Of a stretch of DNA of 64,000 nucleotides, positions 18,061-26,215 are shown one piece after another. Source of the stretch: JAGOEY01 sp017997515 (GTDB taxonomy: Bacteria; Pseudomonadota; Gammaproteobacteria; Burkholderiales; Burkholderiaceae_C); the NCBI GenBank assembly GCA_026314275.1, contig CP111109.1:3844001-3908000 (forward strand), in the 5' to 3' direction. Both the position numbers and the translations under genes were made by a program. Position 1 is the first letter of the stretch, and each line of letters begins with the position of its first letter. Below the pieces are notes generated by a model, which searched no databases, was not told the origin of the DNA, and saw only the letters and a list, made by a program, of their open reading frames with translations.

Positions 18061-19041
18061 TTAGGCTGCAGCGCGGCAGTCGGCCGCCATCAACTCCAGC
18101 ACCATCGCCACCCGCGCCTTGACCGGAGACAAACCGTCGGCGCTGGGCAGCGTACTTGCCGCCGTGGGCAAAATCCGCCCCTGCGTGCAACGCGTGGCAC
18201 GGACTACCGCCACCCCTGCAGCCTGGGCGCGTAACAGCGCAGCATCCAGCGCCTGGTGCACCGTGCCGTTGCCCGTGCTTGCCACCACCAGGCCGCGCAG
18301 CGCTGGTGTGGGCGCAGCCGGTGCCAGCAGCAAGGCATCCACCGCCGCGCCGCTTGCACCAGCATGGGACATGACAATTTCCACCCGGGGCCACGGCGCG
18401 CCTTTTACTACAAAATCAATAGCTGGTTGCGCCCACCCCTGCTGCGCCAGAGGCCAATTTCGCACCAAAACGACCTTCCCCTCTTCCACATAGGCCACCG
18501 GCCCCGCGTCCCGCGAGTCGAACGCATCCAAGCGGTAAGGGTGCACCTTCTGCACATGCTGCGCGCTGTGGACCGCCCCTGCGCACACGGCCACCACACC
18601 ACATGCCTGCGGGGCAAGCACCACGGCCACCGCGTCCATGAGGTTTTGCGGGCCGTCGGGCACCAGCGCCGTGGCGGGCCGCATGGCACAGGTCAGCACC
18701 ACCGGTTTGGTGGGCTGCAACACGGTCTGCAGGAAAAATGCGGTTTCTTCCAGCGTGTCGGTGCCGTGGGTGATCACCACCCCCTGCACCTCTTCATCCG
18801 CCAGCCAGTGCGCCACACGGCCCAGCAAAGCCGCCCACACCCCCAATTCCATGTCCTTGCTGTCCAGCTGCGCGACCTGCTCCGTCTCGATGGCCAACCC
18901 GCAAAGACCGGGCACCGCCGCCAGCAAGTCCTGGATGCCCACCTGTGCAGCGGTGTAGCCAATGTTGTCGCCCGCGGTGGCAGCCGTGCCCGCAATCGTC
19001 CCGCCTGTGCCCAAAAAAACGATCTTTTTAGCTGCTTTCAT
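18061..19041 (-). CDS. L-asparaginase family amidohydrolase
   Basis: 326 residues from ATG 19041; the longer frame to 19131 runs through the lexA promoter and is unlikely. Hydrolyses L-asparagine to aspartate and ammonia. Both threonine motifs are present: FLGTGGTIAGTA at the N-terminus and VVITHGTDTLEETAFFL (~95), as is the AMRPATALVPDGPQNLMDA stretch. There is no signal peptide, so a cytoplasmic enzyme is likely. A copy of the dispersed repeat is embedded in codons for NWPLAQQGWAQPAIDFVVK. Divergent from lexA, sharing a 136-base region that contains two LexA boxes, so SOS control of this gene is possible but not shown. Confidence 0.9.
   Translation of the reverse strand: MKAAKKIVFLGTGGTIAGTAATAGDNIGYTAAQVGIQDLLAAVPGLCGLAIETEQVAQLDSKDMELGVWAALLGRVAHWLADEEVQGVVITHGTDTLEETAFFLQTVLQPTKPVVLTCAMRPATALVPDGPQNLMDAVAVVLAPQACGVVAVCAGAVHSAQHVQKVHPYRLDAFDSRDAGPVAYVEEGKVVLVRNWPLAQQGWAQPAIDFVVKGAPWPRVEIVMSHAGASGAAVDALLLAPAAPTPALRGLVVASTGNGTVHQALDAALLRAQAAGVAVVRATRCTQGRILPTAASTLPSADGLSPVKARVAMVLELMAADCRAAA
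18406..18462 (+). repeat. Dispersed palindromic repeat, copy 3 (inside the asparaginase gene)
   Basis: Plus-strand copy: AATCAATAGCTGGTTGCGC, then TGCGCCAGAGGCCAATTT, one of the closest to the family consensus. Lies on the antisense side of the asparaginase frame, which reads through it. Confidence 0.78.
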
Positions 19042-19080
19042 TGTTGCAATGCGCCCACATGGCTTGTATGTTTTGAAAAA

Positions 19081-19115
19081 CTGGTTAAAAATACAGTTAC
19101 TGGATATCCAGACAG
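19081..19115. promoter_or_regulatory. Two tandem LexA (SOS) boxes upstream of lexA
   Basis: CTGGTTAAAAATACAG (19081-19096) and CTGGATATCCAGACAG (19100-19115) both fit CTG-N10-CAG; the first also has the flanking AA and TT of the consensus. They are three bases apart and end 62 bases before the lexA ATG. Double boxes are a known feature of autoregulated lexA genes in Proteobacteria. They are also 40-75 bases upstream of the divergent asparaginase start. Confidence 0.88.
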
Positions 19116-19177
19116 TTACGCAGTCTTGCAATAGCAGCTGCGTAATAGCCCCGCAACCTCACCCCAGGAGGCCCGCC

Positions 19178-19867
19178 ATGATCGACATGCCCCATCTGCC
19201 CGTCAAGCTTACCGCCCGCCAGCAACAGATTCTGGAGTTGATCCAGACCGCCATTTCCCGCACCGGCGCACCGCCGACCCGTGCCGAAATTGCGGCCGAA
19301 CTCGGTTTCAGGTCAGCTAACGCGGCTGAAGAACACCTGCAGGCCCTGGCACGCAAAGGGGTGATCGAGCTGGTCAGCGGCACCTCACGCGGCATCCGTT
19401 TGCGCGGTGACAGCCTGCGCTCCCTCAACGCCTCCCGCGGCGGCATGCAATTTTCGCTGCCGCTTCCCGGCCTGGCTCAGCTGGCACTGCCCCTGATTGG
19501 CCGCGTGGCGGCAGGCTCGCCCATCCTGGCGCAGGAACATGTCGACCAGACCTACCATGTCGAAAGTAACCTGTTCCAGCACAAGCCCGACTACCTGCTG
19601 AAGGTGCGCGGCATGTCCATGCGCGACGTCGGCATCATGGACGGTGACCTGCTGGCCGTGCAGTCCACCCGCGACGCCAAAAATGGCCAGATCGTGGTGG
19701 CCCGGCTGGGCGAGGACGTCACCGTCAAACGTTTCCGCCGCACGGCCCAGGCCATCGAGTTACACGCCGAAAATCCCGACTTCCCCACCATCATCGTGGC
19801 GCCCGGTGAGCCTTTCGAAATTGAAGGCCTCGCGGTTGGCCTGATCCGCAACACCATGCTGATGTAG
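19178..19867 (+). CDS. lexA: SOS repressor LexA
   Basis: 229 residues from ATG 19178, preceded by CCAGGAGGCC; somewhat longer than the 202-residue E. coli protein. The N-terminal winged helix (KLTARQQQILELIQTAISRTGAPPTRAEIAAELGFRS) is followed by the self-cleavage site Ala112-Gly113 in GRVAAGSP, nucleophile Ser147 in RGMSM and general base Lys184 in VTVKRF. It represses DNA-damage genes until RecA filament promotes cleavage. Two CTG-N10-CAG operators precede it, and a third such box precedes the integron integrase at 54.4 kb in this same window. Confidence 0.97.
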   Translation: MIDMPHLPVKLTARQQQILELIQTAISRTGAPPTRAEIAAELGFRSANAAEEHLQALARKGVIELVSGTSRGIRLRGDSLRSLNASRGGMQFSLPLPGLAQLALPLIGRVAAGSPILAQEHVDQTYHVESNLFQHKPDYLLKVRGMSMRDVGIMDGDLLAVQSTRDAKNGQIVVARLGEDVTVKRFRRTAQAIELHAENPDFPTIIVAPGEPFEIEGLAVGLIRNTMLM

Positions 19868-20016
19868 TCCATGGTTTCTTGAATGGGGAGTACGGCTCAC
19901 GCCGCACTTCCGGCTGCAACAGGTGGCGGGCGTATGAACATGGCAAGTCATCACCCTGCTGCAGCACTCTTTGCAATCCTGCCTGTGTCCAACCTCTGAA
20001 CTTTTGGGAGTTTCAC

Positions 20017-20358
20017 ATGGGAATCGCTTTGTCTGCCACCGTCCGTCTTTTCTCACCCCTGTCTGTCGCCATGGCACATTGGCTGCGGCCTTCGGCACCT
20101 CCGTCCATTGCGGGTTACCGTGTTGCCTTGCCGCCAGCCTCACTGGTACCAGCGTCCTGCGACAGCCGGGGCACCCGCCAGGCCGAGCGCCTGAATCCGC
20201 ACCCGGCCCATTCACTGCGGCGGCCACTGCGGGTGGTGCGCATCGTCGATACAGGCCACACCGCTGCCTCTGCTGGCAGGATGACCATTTCGGGCAGCAT
20301 GGCCGACGTCTGCGCCGAGCTAGACCGCCTGGTGAAAGCCGAGGCCACCCGGCATTAA
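20017..20358 (+). CDS. Uncharacterised small protein downstream of lexA
   Basis: 113 residues from ATG 20017, which has GGGAG eight bases upstream. I do not recognise a family. The first 45 residues are hydrophobic, Pro/Ser/Ala-rich and contain a few possible short membrane-proximal segments; the second half (RRPLRVVRIVDTGHTAASAGRMTISGSMADVCAELDRLVKAEA) looks folded, with a beta-strand pair and a closing helix, and is the part most likely conserved. It begins 149 bases after lexA on the same strand. Similar short ORFs following lexA occur, as far as I recall, in related Comamonadaceae. Moderately likely to be real. Confidence 0.6.
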   Translation: MGIALSATVRLFSPLSVAMAHWLRPSAPPSIAGYRVALPPASLVPASCDSRGTRQAERLNPHPAHSLRRPLRVVRIVDTGHTAASAGRMTISGSMADVCAELDRLVKAEATRH

Positions 20359-20464
20359 GGGGATACATCGAACCAGTCTTTCGCACCGGGTAAACATTTG
20401 AAACGCTGGCCCGTTCCAACGGTGAAGCGTTAACTTTCCGCTGTGTGAAGGCACAATCGGGGTC

Positions 20465-21471
20465 ATGAATATTGTGATCCTCGATGACTACCAGGATGCG
20501 GTGCGCAAATTAAGCTGTGCGGCCCGGCTGGACCCATACTCCGCCAAGGTGTACACCAACACCGTCAAGGGGCTGGGCCAGCTCTCCGTGCGGCTCAAAG
20601 ACGCCGACGTCATCGTGCTGATCCGGGAGCGCACCCAGCTCAACCGCCAGCTGATCGAAAAACTGCCCCGTCTCAAGCTCATCTCCCAGACCGGCAAGGT
20701 CGGCGGCCATGTCGACGTCACGGCATGCACCGAGCGTGGTATTGCTGTTGCAGAAGGGGTTGGCTCCCGGTCGCCCCTGCAGAGCTGACCTGGGCACTCA
20801 TCATGGCCGCCATGCGCCGCCTGCCCCAGTACATCGCCAACCTCAAACACGGGGCCTGGCAGCAGTCCGGGCTCAAGTCCGCTTCCATGCCAGCCAACTT
20901 TGGGCTGGGCAGTGTGCTGCGCGGCAAAACCCTGGGAATCTGGGGTTACGGCAAGATCGGCCACCTTCTCGCCGACTACGGGCGTGCATTTGGCATGAAC
21001 ATCCGTATCTGGGGCAGCGAAGCATCACGCGCCCGGGCGCTGGCTGACGGCCTGCCCACGGCCTCCAGCCGCGAAGATTTTTTTGCGGAATGCGACATCA
21101 TTTCGCTGCAGTTGCGCCTGACAGACACCACCCGGGGCATCGTCACCCTGGAAGACCTGTCACGCATGAAACCCACCTCCCTGCTGGTGAACACTTCACG
21201 CGCCGAACTCATCGAGCCCGACGCCCTGATTGCGGGGCTTAACCGGGGCCGCCCGGGCATGGCCGCGGTGGATGTGTTCGAGGCCGAGCCCACGCTGCAA
21301 GGCCATGCCCTGCTGCGGCTGGAGAATTGCATCTGCACGCCCCACATCGGTTATGTGGAGCAGGACAGCTACGAGATGTACTTTGGTGCGGCGTTTGACA
21401 ACGTCATCAACTACATCCGTGGCACACCCACCAACATCGTCAACCCCGGCGCATTGCAGGTTCGCCGCTAA
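20465..21471 (+). pseudogene. D-2-hydroxyacid dehydrogenase, single-base frameshift
   Basis: Two overlapping frames together make one ~335-residue NAD-dependent D-2-hydroxyacid dehydrogenase (phosphoglycerate dehydrogenase-like). The first (20465-20788) holds the start of the catalytic domain, MNIVILDDYQDAVRKL to GIAVAEGVGS. The second continues with PVAPAELTWALIMAAMRRLPQYI, the NAD motif GKTLGIWGYGKIGHLLADYG, the Arg-bearing LVNTSRAELI, Glu in DVFEAEP and catalytic His in TPHIGYVE. The break is at 20767-20771: GGCTCCCGGTCGCC has three Cs where four would restore the frame. Either a recent pseudogene or a homopolymer sequencing error. Substrate not predictable; 30 bases upstream of an MFS transporter gene. 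Confidence 0.9.
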
Positions 21472-21501
21472 GCGCGCAACGCTGCCCCCACTTAACCGAC
21501 C

Positions 21502-22677
21502 ATGTCTACTGCCCCGGAGCAGGTATTGCCACGCTCCCTGTGGGCGTTGCTGTTTGGCAACTTTGTGATCGGCACCGGCATCATGGTGGTGCCCGGCACA
21601 CTCAATGACATCAGCCAGTCACTCGGCATCTCCATTGCTTCAGCGGGCCAACTGATTTCCGCCTCAGCGCTTTTGGTGTGTATCGGTGCCCCCATTTTTG
21701 CCACCCTGATCGGCAACTGGGACCGCAGGCGCCTGCTGACGCTGTGTATGGTCTGGTACGGCGTGTTGCTGACCCTGTGCGCCACCATGCCCAGTTTTGC
21801 AACCCTGCTGCCACTGCGGGTGCTGGCCGTCATACCCGCTGCCATCTTCACCCCCCAGGCTGCGGCCTGCGTGGGCTTGCTGGTCACACCCGCACAGCGC
21901 GGGCGTGCCATCACGCTCGTGTTTCTGGGCTGGTCGGTGGCCTCCGTGCTGGGCATGCCATTGGCCTCATTGATCGGCGGCACGCTGGGCTGGCGGGCGG
22001 CTTTTGTGCTCATTGGCCTGCTGGCTTTTGCCAGTGCTTTGTGGGTATGGCGCGCCATACCCAATGGCATCACACCGCCAGCCTTGTCCCGTGAAAGCTG
22101 GGCTGCTACGTTCCGTTCCAAGGCATTGATGCTGAGTATTGCGGTCACCGTGCTGTATTCGGCAGGCCAGTTTGTGCTGTTTGCCTACTTTGCGCCGTAC
22201 TTCAAAATGACCTTGAAGGTCACCCCCACACAACTGAGCTTGTTGTTCGCCTGGTTTGGCGCGTTCGGGTTCATTGGCAACATGCTGGCATCCCGTTACA
22301 TCGACCGCATGGGCCCGGCGCGAACCGTGCTGGTGTGTGTGGGCAGCATGGCGCTCAGCCTGCTGGTGTGGCCTTTGGGCACCAGCGTGGTCCTGGCGGC
22401 GCTGGTGTGTGTGCCCTGGGCACTGGGCTGTTTCTCTTCCAATTCAGCCCAGCAGGCGCGCCTGGTAAGCCTGTTTCCCGCGCTGGCGGGCGGCTCCATT
22501 GCACTCAACACGTCGGCAATGTATGCCGGGCAGGCCATGGGCGCAGCCGGTGGCGGCTGGCTGATCTCCATCGGCCAGATGGGTGTCCTGCACTGGGTGG
22601 GTTTTGTGGGCTTGCTGGCGGCCATGGCCGTCAGTGTCTGGGCCTCGCGGGCACAGGCTGCCCCTGCAGCGTCCTGA
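21502..22677 (+). CDS. MFS transporter (DHA1-like)
   Basis: 391 residues with 12 predicted membrane helices. The motif-A equivalent between helices 2 and 3 reads ATLIGNWDRRRLL, and the helix-5 region has FLGWSVASVLGMPLASLIGGTLGWRAAF, the motif-C-like glycine/proline pattern of drug:H+ antiporters. Most similar in style to the arabinose-efflux/chloramphenicol-resistance branch (AraJ/CmlA type). Substrate unknown. It follows the frameshifted dehydrogenase after 30 bases, so the two may once have formed an operon. Confidence 0.88.
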   Translation: MSTAPEQVLPRSLWALLFGNFVIGTGIMVVPGTLNDISQSLGISIASAGQLISASALLVCIGAPIFATLIGNWDRRRLLTLCMVWYGVLLTLCATMPSFATLLPLRVLAVIPAAIFTPQAAACVGLLVTPAQRGRAITLVFLGWSVASVLGMPLASLIGGTLGWRAAFVLIGLLAFASALWVWRAIPNGITPPALSRESWAATFRSKALMLSIAVTVLYSAGQFVLFAYFAPYFKMTLKVTPTQLSLLFAWFGAFGFIGNMLASRYIDRMGPARTVLVCVGSMALSLLVWPLGTSVVLAALVCVPWALGCFSSNSAQQARLVSLFPALAGGSIALNTSAMYAGQAMGAAGGGWLISIGQMGVLHWVGFVGLLAAMAVSVWASRAQAAPAAS

Positions 22678-22681
22678 CGCT

Positions 22682-24429
22682 TTAACGCCTTGTGGACTTG
22701 GGGGCGATGTCTTCCTCGACATCGGGGTCGAACAGGTCGAATTCCAAGATATCGGTGGTCTGGGTGTTCTGCGCCAGAGGCCGTGTGTCCGGAGCCGCCA
22801 GGTCCAGGTCCAGATCAATGTCCAGATCATAGGTGGCGGCCAAATCGGCCGATCCACTGGCGACGGGGTCCCAGCTGCTGTTGCGGCGGTCTGTCGGCAC
22901 TGGCAAGCTGGCCGCAAAAACGGCAGGCGTGGCGGGTGAATCCTGCAAAGGTGTGAAGTTGGAGGCCCAGCCACTGCGTCGGTCGGCCACATCCAGGCGT
23001 GGAGCGATCAGCGCCGGATCACTTTCAGCCAGGGCCACAGCGTGTAAGAGCAGCAGTTCCCGGTAAGCACCCAAGGCAAAAGGACCGGCCTTGGCGTGGG
23101 GTGTGCTGCGCACAAGCTCCTCCAGCATGACCAGCACATCCGGTGTTCCCCAAGCGGTTTCGATGTCGTGCAGGACATCGGGGTAGTCTTCCAGGCCACT
23201 GCCCGTGTGTTTAAACAAGGTGGGTTCCGGCACCACGGCGTTGAACACCTCTTCAAAAGCATGGCCCAGTTGCAGGTAATCGGTGTTGCGCCCCAGCGAC
23301 TGGTAAATCTGCAGCAAGTCGAGGTAGGCAACCGGACTGCCTGTCGGATGGTCGCCAATGTAGGCACGTAACACTTCAATGGCCTGGTTGTACTGGCCCA
23401 GCGACACAAAAAAGTCCGCGTGCTGCTGCACGTCGGCCAGATCTTCGGGATGGATACGGAGGCTCTTGCGGGGTGGCTCTGCCAATGGTGACAGGGCACT
23501 GACGTCCACATCCACCTTCGCCCCCGACACCCACCGTGGCCCATCGCCTGGGTCGTTGGCAGTGGATACCTGCTGCGGATCATCACTATCAGAGACCAGG
23601 GCGGCACCCTCCCCTGGGTCGGGCGTGTTTTGCGCGATCCACCATGCGGGTGGTTGTGCGGTGGACAACATGCGGTTGCGGCGCCAGAAGTACGCGATGG
23701 CCAGCAGGGCAGCCAACAGCAATGCAAGCAGGCTGTACACCAAACCATTGGCATAACGGGCCTGTTCGGCCTGGAGCAACTGGTCTTGCAAGCCTGCAAT
23801 CAGGGATTTGTCTTTTGCAGCGGAATCCCGCAGATCCTGCACTTCTGCCTGTTGGCTGTCCTGGTTGGCAATGTCCTGGGCCTGGGTGTTGAGCGCCCGC
23901 CATTGCGCCGCCGCACTGGCGCGCTGGGCCAGATTCTCGGGAGAGACAGACACCTCCTCAGATATCTTCAGCCCTCCCAGCGCTGCCACGGGCAAAGATG
24001 CTGACTCCAGTTGCAAACGGGGTGCCCCGGCTGCGGTTGTTGCCGGACGTTTGGAGGTGCCCGGCGCAGCCTGCCTGGCTTGGCGCTGCGCAGCCGGGGC
24101 CTGCCCTTTGGCAGACGCTACGTTGCGTTGCCTGTTGGTGGCGCGTGTTGCCGCCCCCGTGGCGGGCACGGCTTGGCGTTGGGTACGAGAAGACTGGGGT
24201 GTTACACCTGAAGCTGATGGCGCAAGGGGTACGGCTGCCATGGCCGGAACCAGCGGCACCGCAGAGGCTACCGGGGATGCCGTGGCGGGCGCACGCAGAT
24301 CTGCGGGCAGTTCCGTGAGCAGCACATAACGCCGGCTGGCGTTCTGGGTGCAGCCCGCTTTTAAATTGACGGTAACCACCGGCTCGTCAATCGCAGTGCT
24401 GGTCGTCACTTTGACCACGGCGTTCTGAC
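22682..24429 (-). pseudogene. FimV/HubP-like protein, C-terminal part, split by an IS element
   Basis: About 580 codons in frame, from GSAPGQNAVVKVTTSTAIDEPVVTVNLKAGC to the stop. The IDEPVVTV segment ends the N-terminal FimV domain; next come a long Ala/Pro/Thr-rich linker, a coiled-coil region (QAEVQDLRDSAAKDKSLIAGLQDQLLQAEQ), one membrane helix (VYSLLALLLAALLAIAYFW, ~residue 260 of this part), and a cytoplasmic acidic C-terminus with TPR-like helices (HADFFVSLGQYNQAIEVLRAYIGDHP). This is the architecture of polar landmark proteins FimV/HubP, which organise type IV pili, flagella or chromosome poles. The 5' portion lies beyond the IS256 element at 25909-26136. As arranged it has lost its signal peptide and promoter. 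Confidence 0.85.
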
Positions 24430-24437
24430 CGGGAGCC
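24430..24437. repeat. Probable target-site duplication, left copy
   Basis: CGGGAGCC abuts the left inverted repeat; the right flank has CCGGAGCC (25901-25908), 7 of 8 identical. Eight bases is normal for IS256 elements, but the mismatch and an awkward frame across the rejoined fimV halves leave the exact boundary slightly open. Confidence 0.55.
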
Positions 24438-25900
24438 GAGCCTGTCAGAAAGTTTGTGTGTGAGGCATAGCATGTCAACAAGGAGCATGAATGCCAAGCA
24501 AGACAAAGACCACCGCTGCGGCGGGCACGGCGGCAACGCCACACTTCTCAGTCGAGTTACTTGAACAACTCATTCCCGGGCCAGTGACGCCAGCCGAGCT
24601 GGAAGGCATCTTCCAGCAATTCAAGAAGTCCGTTCTTGAGCGAGCCCTGGGTGCCGAGATGAGCCACCACCTGGGCTACGCAAGCGGCCAAGCCAAACCC
24701 GAAGGAGCGCCTGCAAACCACCGCAACGGCAAGAGCGCCAAGACGGTGCTGACCGATACCGGTGCCCTGCGCATCGACGTCCCGCGTGACCGCGAGGGCA
24801 CGTTCGAGCCCCAGCTCATCGGCAAGCACGAACGCCGTTTTACCGGCTTTGACGACAAGATCATCGCCATGTACGCACGCGGCATGACCGTGCGCGAGAT
24901 CCAAGGCTTTCTGGCCGAGATGTACGCGGTGGACGTCTCCCCCGATCTGATCAGCAGTGTCACCGACGCCGTGATGAGCGAGGTAACGGCCTGGCAAAGC
25001 CGCCCACTGGAGTCCATGTACCCGGTCGTCTTCTTCGACGCGCTGCGGGTCAAGATCCGTGAGGACGGCGTGGTGCGCTCCAAGGCCGTGTATCTGGCCC
25101 TGGGCGTACTTCCCGACGGCAGCCGCGACATTCTTGGCATCTGGATCGAGAACACAGAGGGTGCAAAGTTCTGGATGAAAGTGTTCAACGACCTGAAGAC
25201 CCGCGGGGTTCATGACATCCTGATCGCCGTCACCGACGGACTCAAAGGCATGCCAGAAGCGCTGGGCACGGTGTTCCCGGCCACGACGCTGCAGACCTGC
25301 ATCGTGCACCTGATCAGGAACAGCCTGGACTTTGCCAGTTGGAAGGATCGCAAAGCGCTGGCGGCGGCCATCAAGCCGATCTACACGGCAGTAAATGCCG
25401 AAGCCGCTGAGAGCGAGCTGAACGCGTTTGAGGCTGGGCCCTGGGGTCAGAAGTTCCCCACCGTCGCGGGGGCGTGGCGCAGGGCCTGGGACAGGGTCAT
25501 CCCGTTCTTCGCCTTCCCGCCCGAGGTGAGGCGCGTGATCTACACGACCAACGCGATTGAGAGCGTGAATGCGAGGCTGCGCAAGATCATCAAGACGCGT
25601 GGACACTTCCCCAGTGATGACGCTGCCACCAAGCTGATCTGGCTGGCGCTGCGCAACATCACCGAGGACTGGGGACGGGCGGCCAACCACTGGAAATCAG
25701 CGATGAACCAGTTTGCAATACTGTACGAAGACCGATTCACACAGCCCACCTATGGGGGTGTGAAATGACAGGGGTGGAACCCTGGATACAGGGCTCAACC
25801 GGGGGGCCTCCGGCGGCCTGGCAGGGGCCTGAATCAAAATAGAATTTACCCAACAGCCAATTTCTGAAACCGCCTCACACACAGAAATCCTGACACTCCC
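24438..25900 (+). mobile_element. IS256-family insertion sequence, complete (1463 bp)
   Basis: Bounded by imperfect ~29-base inverted repeats: left 24438-24466 (landmarks TGTCAG then TGTGTGTGAGGC) and right 25872-25900 (the same two landmarks reversed). It carries one transposase gene and a ~100-base tail. It is inserted in the FimV-like gene, whose two halves flank it in the opposite orientation. Ends and transposase look intact, so it may be mobile. Confidence 0.88.
24491..25768 (+). CDS. IS256-family (Mutator-type) transposase
   Basis: 425 residues, the full family length. Cut-and-copy DDE transposase with a copy-out circle mechanism known for IS256. The catalytic triad is visible: Asp183 in VVFFDALRV, Asp249 in AVTDGLKGMPEAL and Glu357 in TTNAIESVNARLRK, together with the LQTCIVHLIRNS signature. 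N-terminal region includes the NHRNGKS motif. No frame damage. Starts 24 bases inside the left inverted repeat's inner edge, after ACAAGGAG as ribosome-binding site. Confidence 0.96.
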   Translation: MPSKTKTTAAAGTAATPHFSVELLEQLIPGPVTPAELEGIFQQFKKSVLERALGAEMSHHLGYASGQAKPEGAPANHRNGKSAKTVLTDTGALRIDVPRDREGTFEPQLIGKHERRFTGFDDKIIAMYARGMTVREIQGFLAEMYAVDVSPDLISSVTDAVMSEVTAWQSRPLESMYPVVFFDALRVKIREDGVVRSKAVYLALGVLPDGSRDILGIWIENTEGAKFWMKVFNDLKTRGVHDILIAVTDGLKGMPEALGTVFPATTLQTCIVHLIRNSLDFASWKDRKALAAAIKPIYTAVNAEAAESELNAFEAGPWGQKFPTVAGAWRRAWDRVIPFFAFPPEVRRVIYTTNAIESVNARLRKIIKTRGHFPSDDAATKLIWLALRNITEDWGRAANHWKSAMNQFAILYEDRFTQPTYGGVK

Positions 25901-25908
25901 CCGGAGCC

Positions 25909-26136
25909 AGTCACCACCGTGCGGACACGGCTGGGGTCGATACGGGTGTCGCCCTGGATGACCTCGGCTTCGATACACGCGGATTCAACGTTATCCTCGG
26001 CATCCAGACGAAGATCAAAAGACACCGCCAGGGGCTGCCCCAGTACGGCGGGCCCATGCGGACGCCCCAGGCTCAGTGCCATACTGTTGCAGGCAGTGGC
26101 TGCCAGCATCCACCCCAGTACCGTTGTTCGCGTCAT
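25909..26136 (-). pseudogene. FimV/HubP-like protein, N-terminal part, split by the IS element
   Basis: From ATG 26136: a signal peptide (MTRTTVLGWMLAATACNSMA) then the start of the FimV N-terminal domain, LSLGRPHGPAVLGQPLAVSFDLRLDAEDNVESACIEAEVIQGDTRIDPSRVRTVV. The ALSLG-GQPL pattern is the hallmark of FimV/HubP. The frame runs into the right end of the IS element and stops at 25846. Together with 22682-24429 it would make a ~660-residue protein. Divergent from the 3-hydroxyacyl-CoA dehydrogenase gene, sharing an 79-base gap. Confidence 0.82.
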
Positions 26137-26215
26137 TACATTGGGACCTGTTGACTTCATCTTTGCGCGGATTTTGACACAACGAGACACAAACACTCAC
26201 AACTCAACCCAAGAT

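Noticed and set aside
24430..25908. Perfect target-site duplication of the IS256 element
   Set aside because: Only 7 of 8 bases match, and a 6-of-8 alternative fits with shifted ends.
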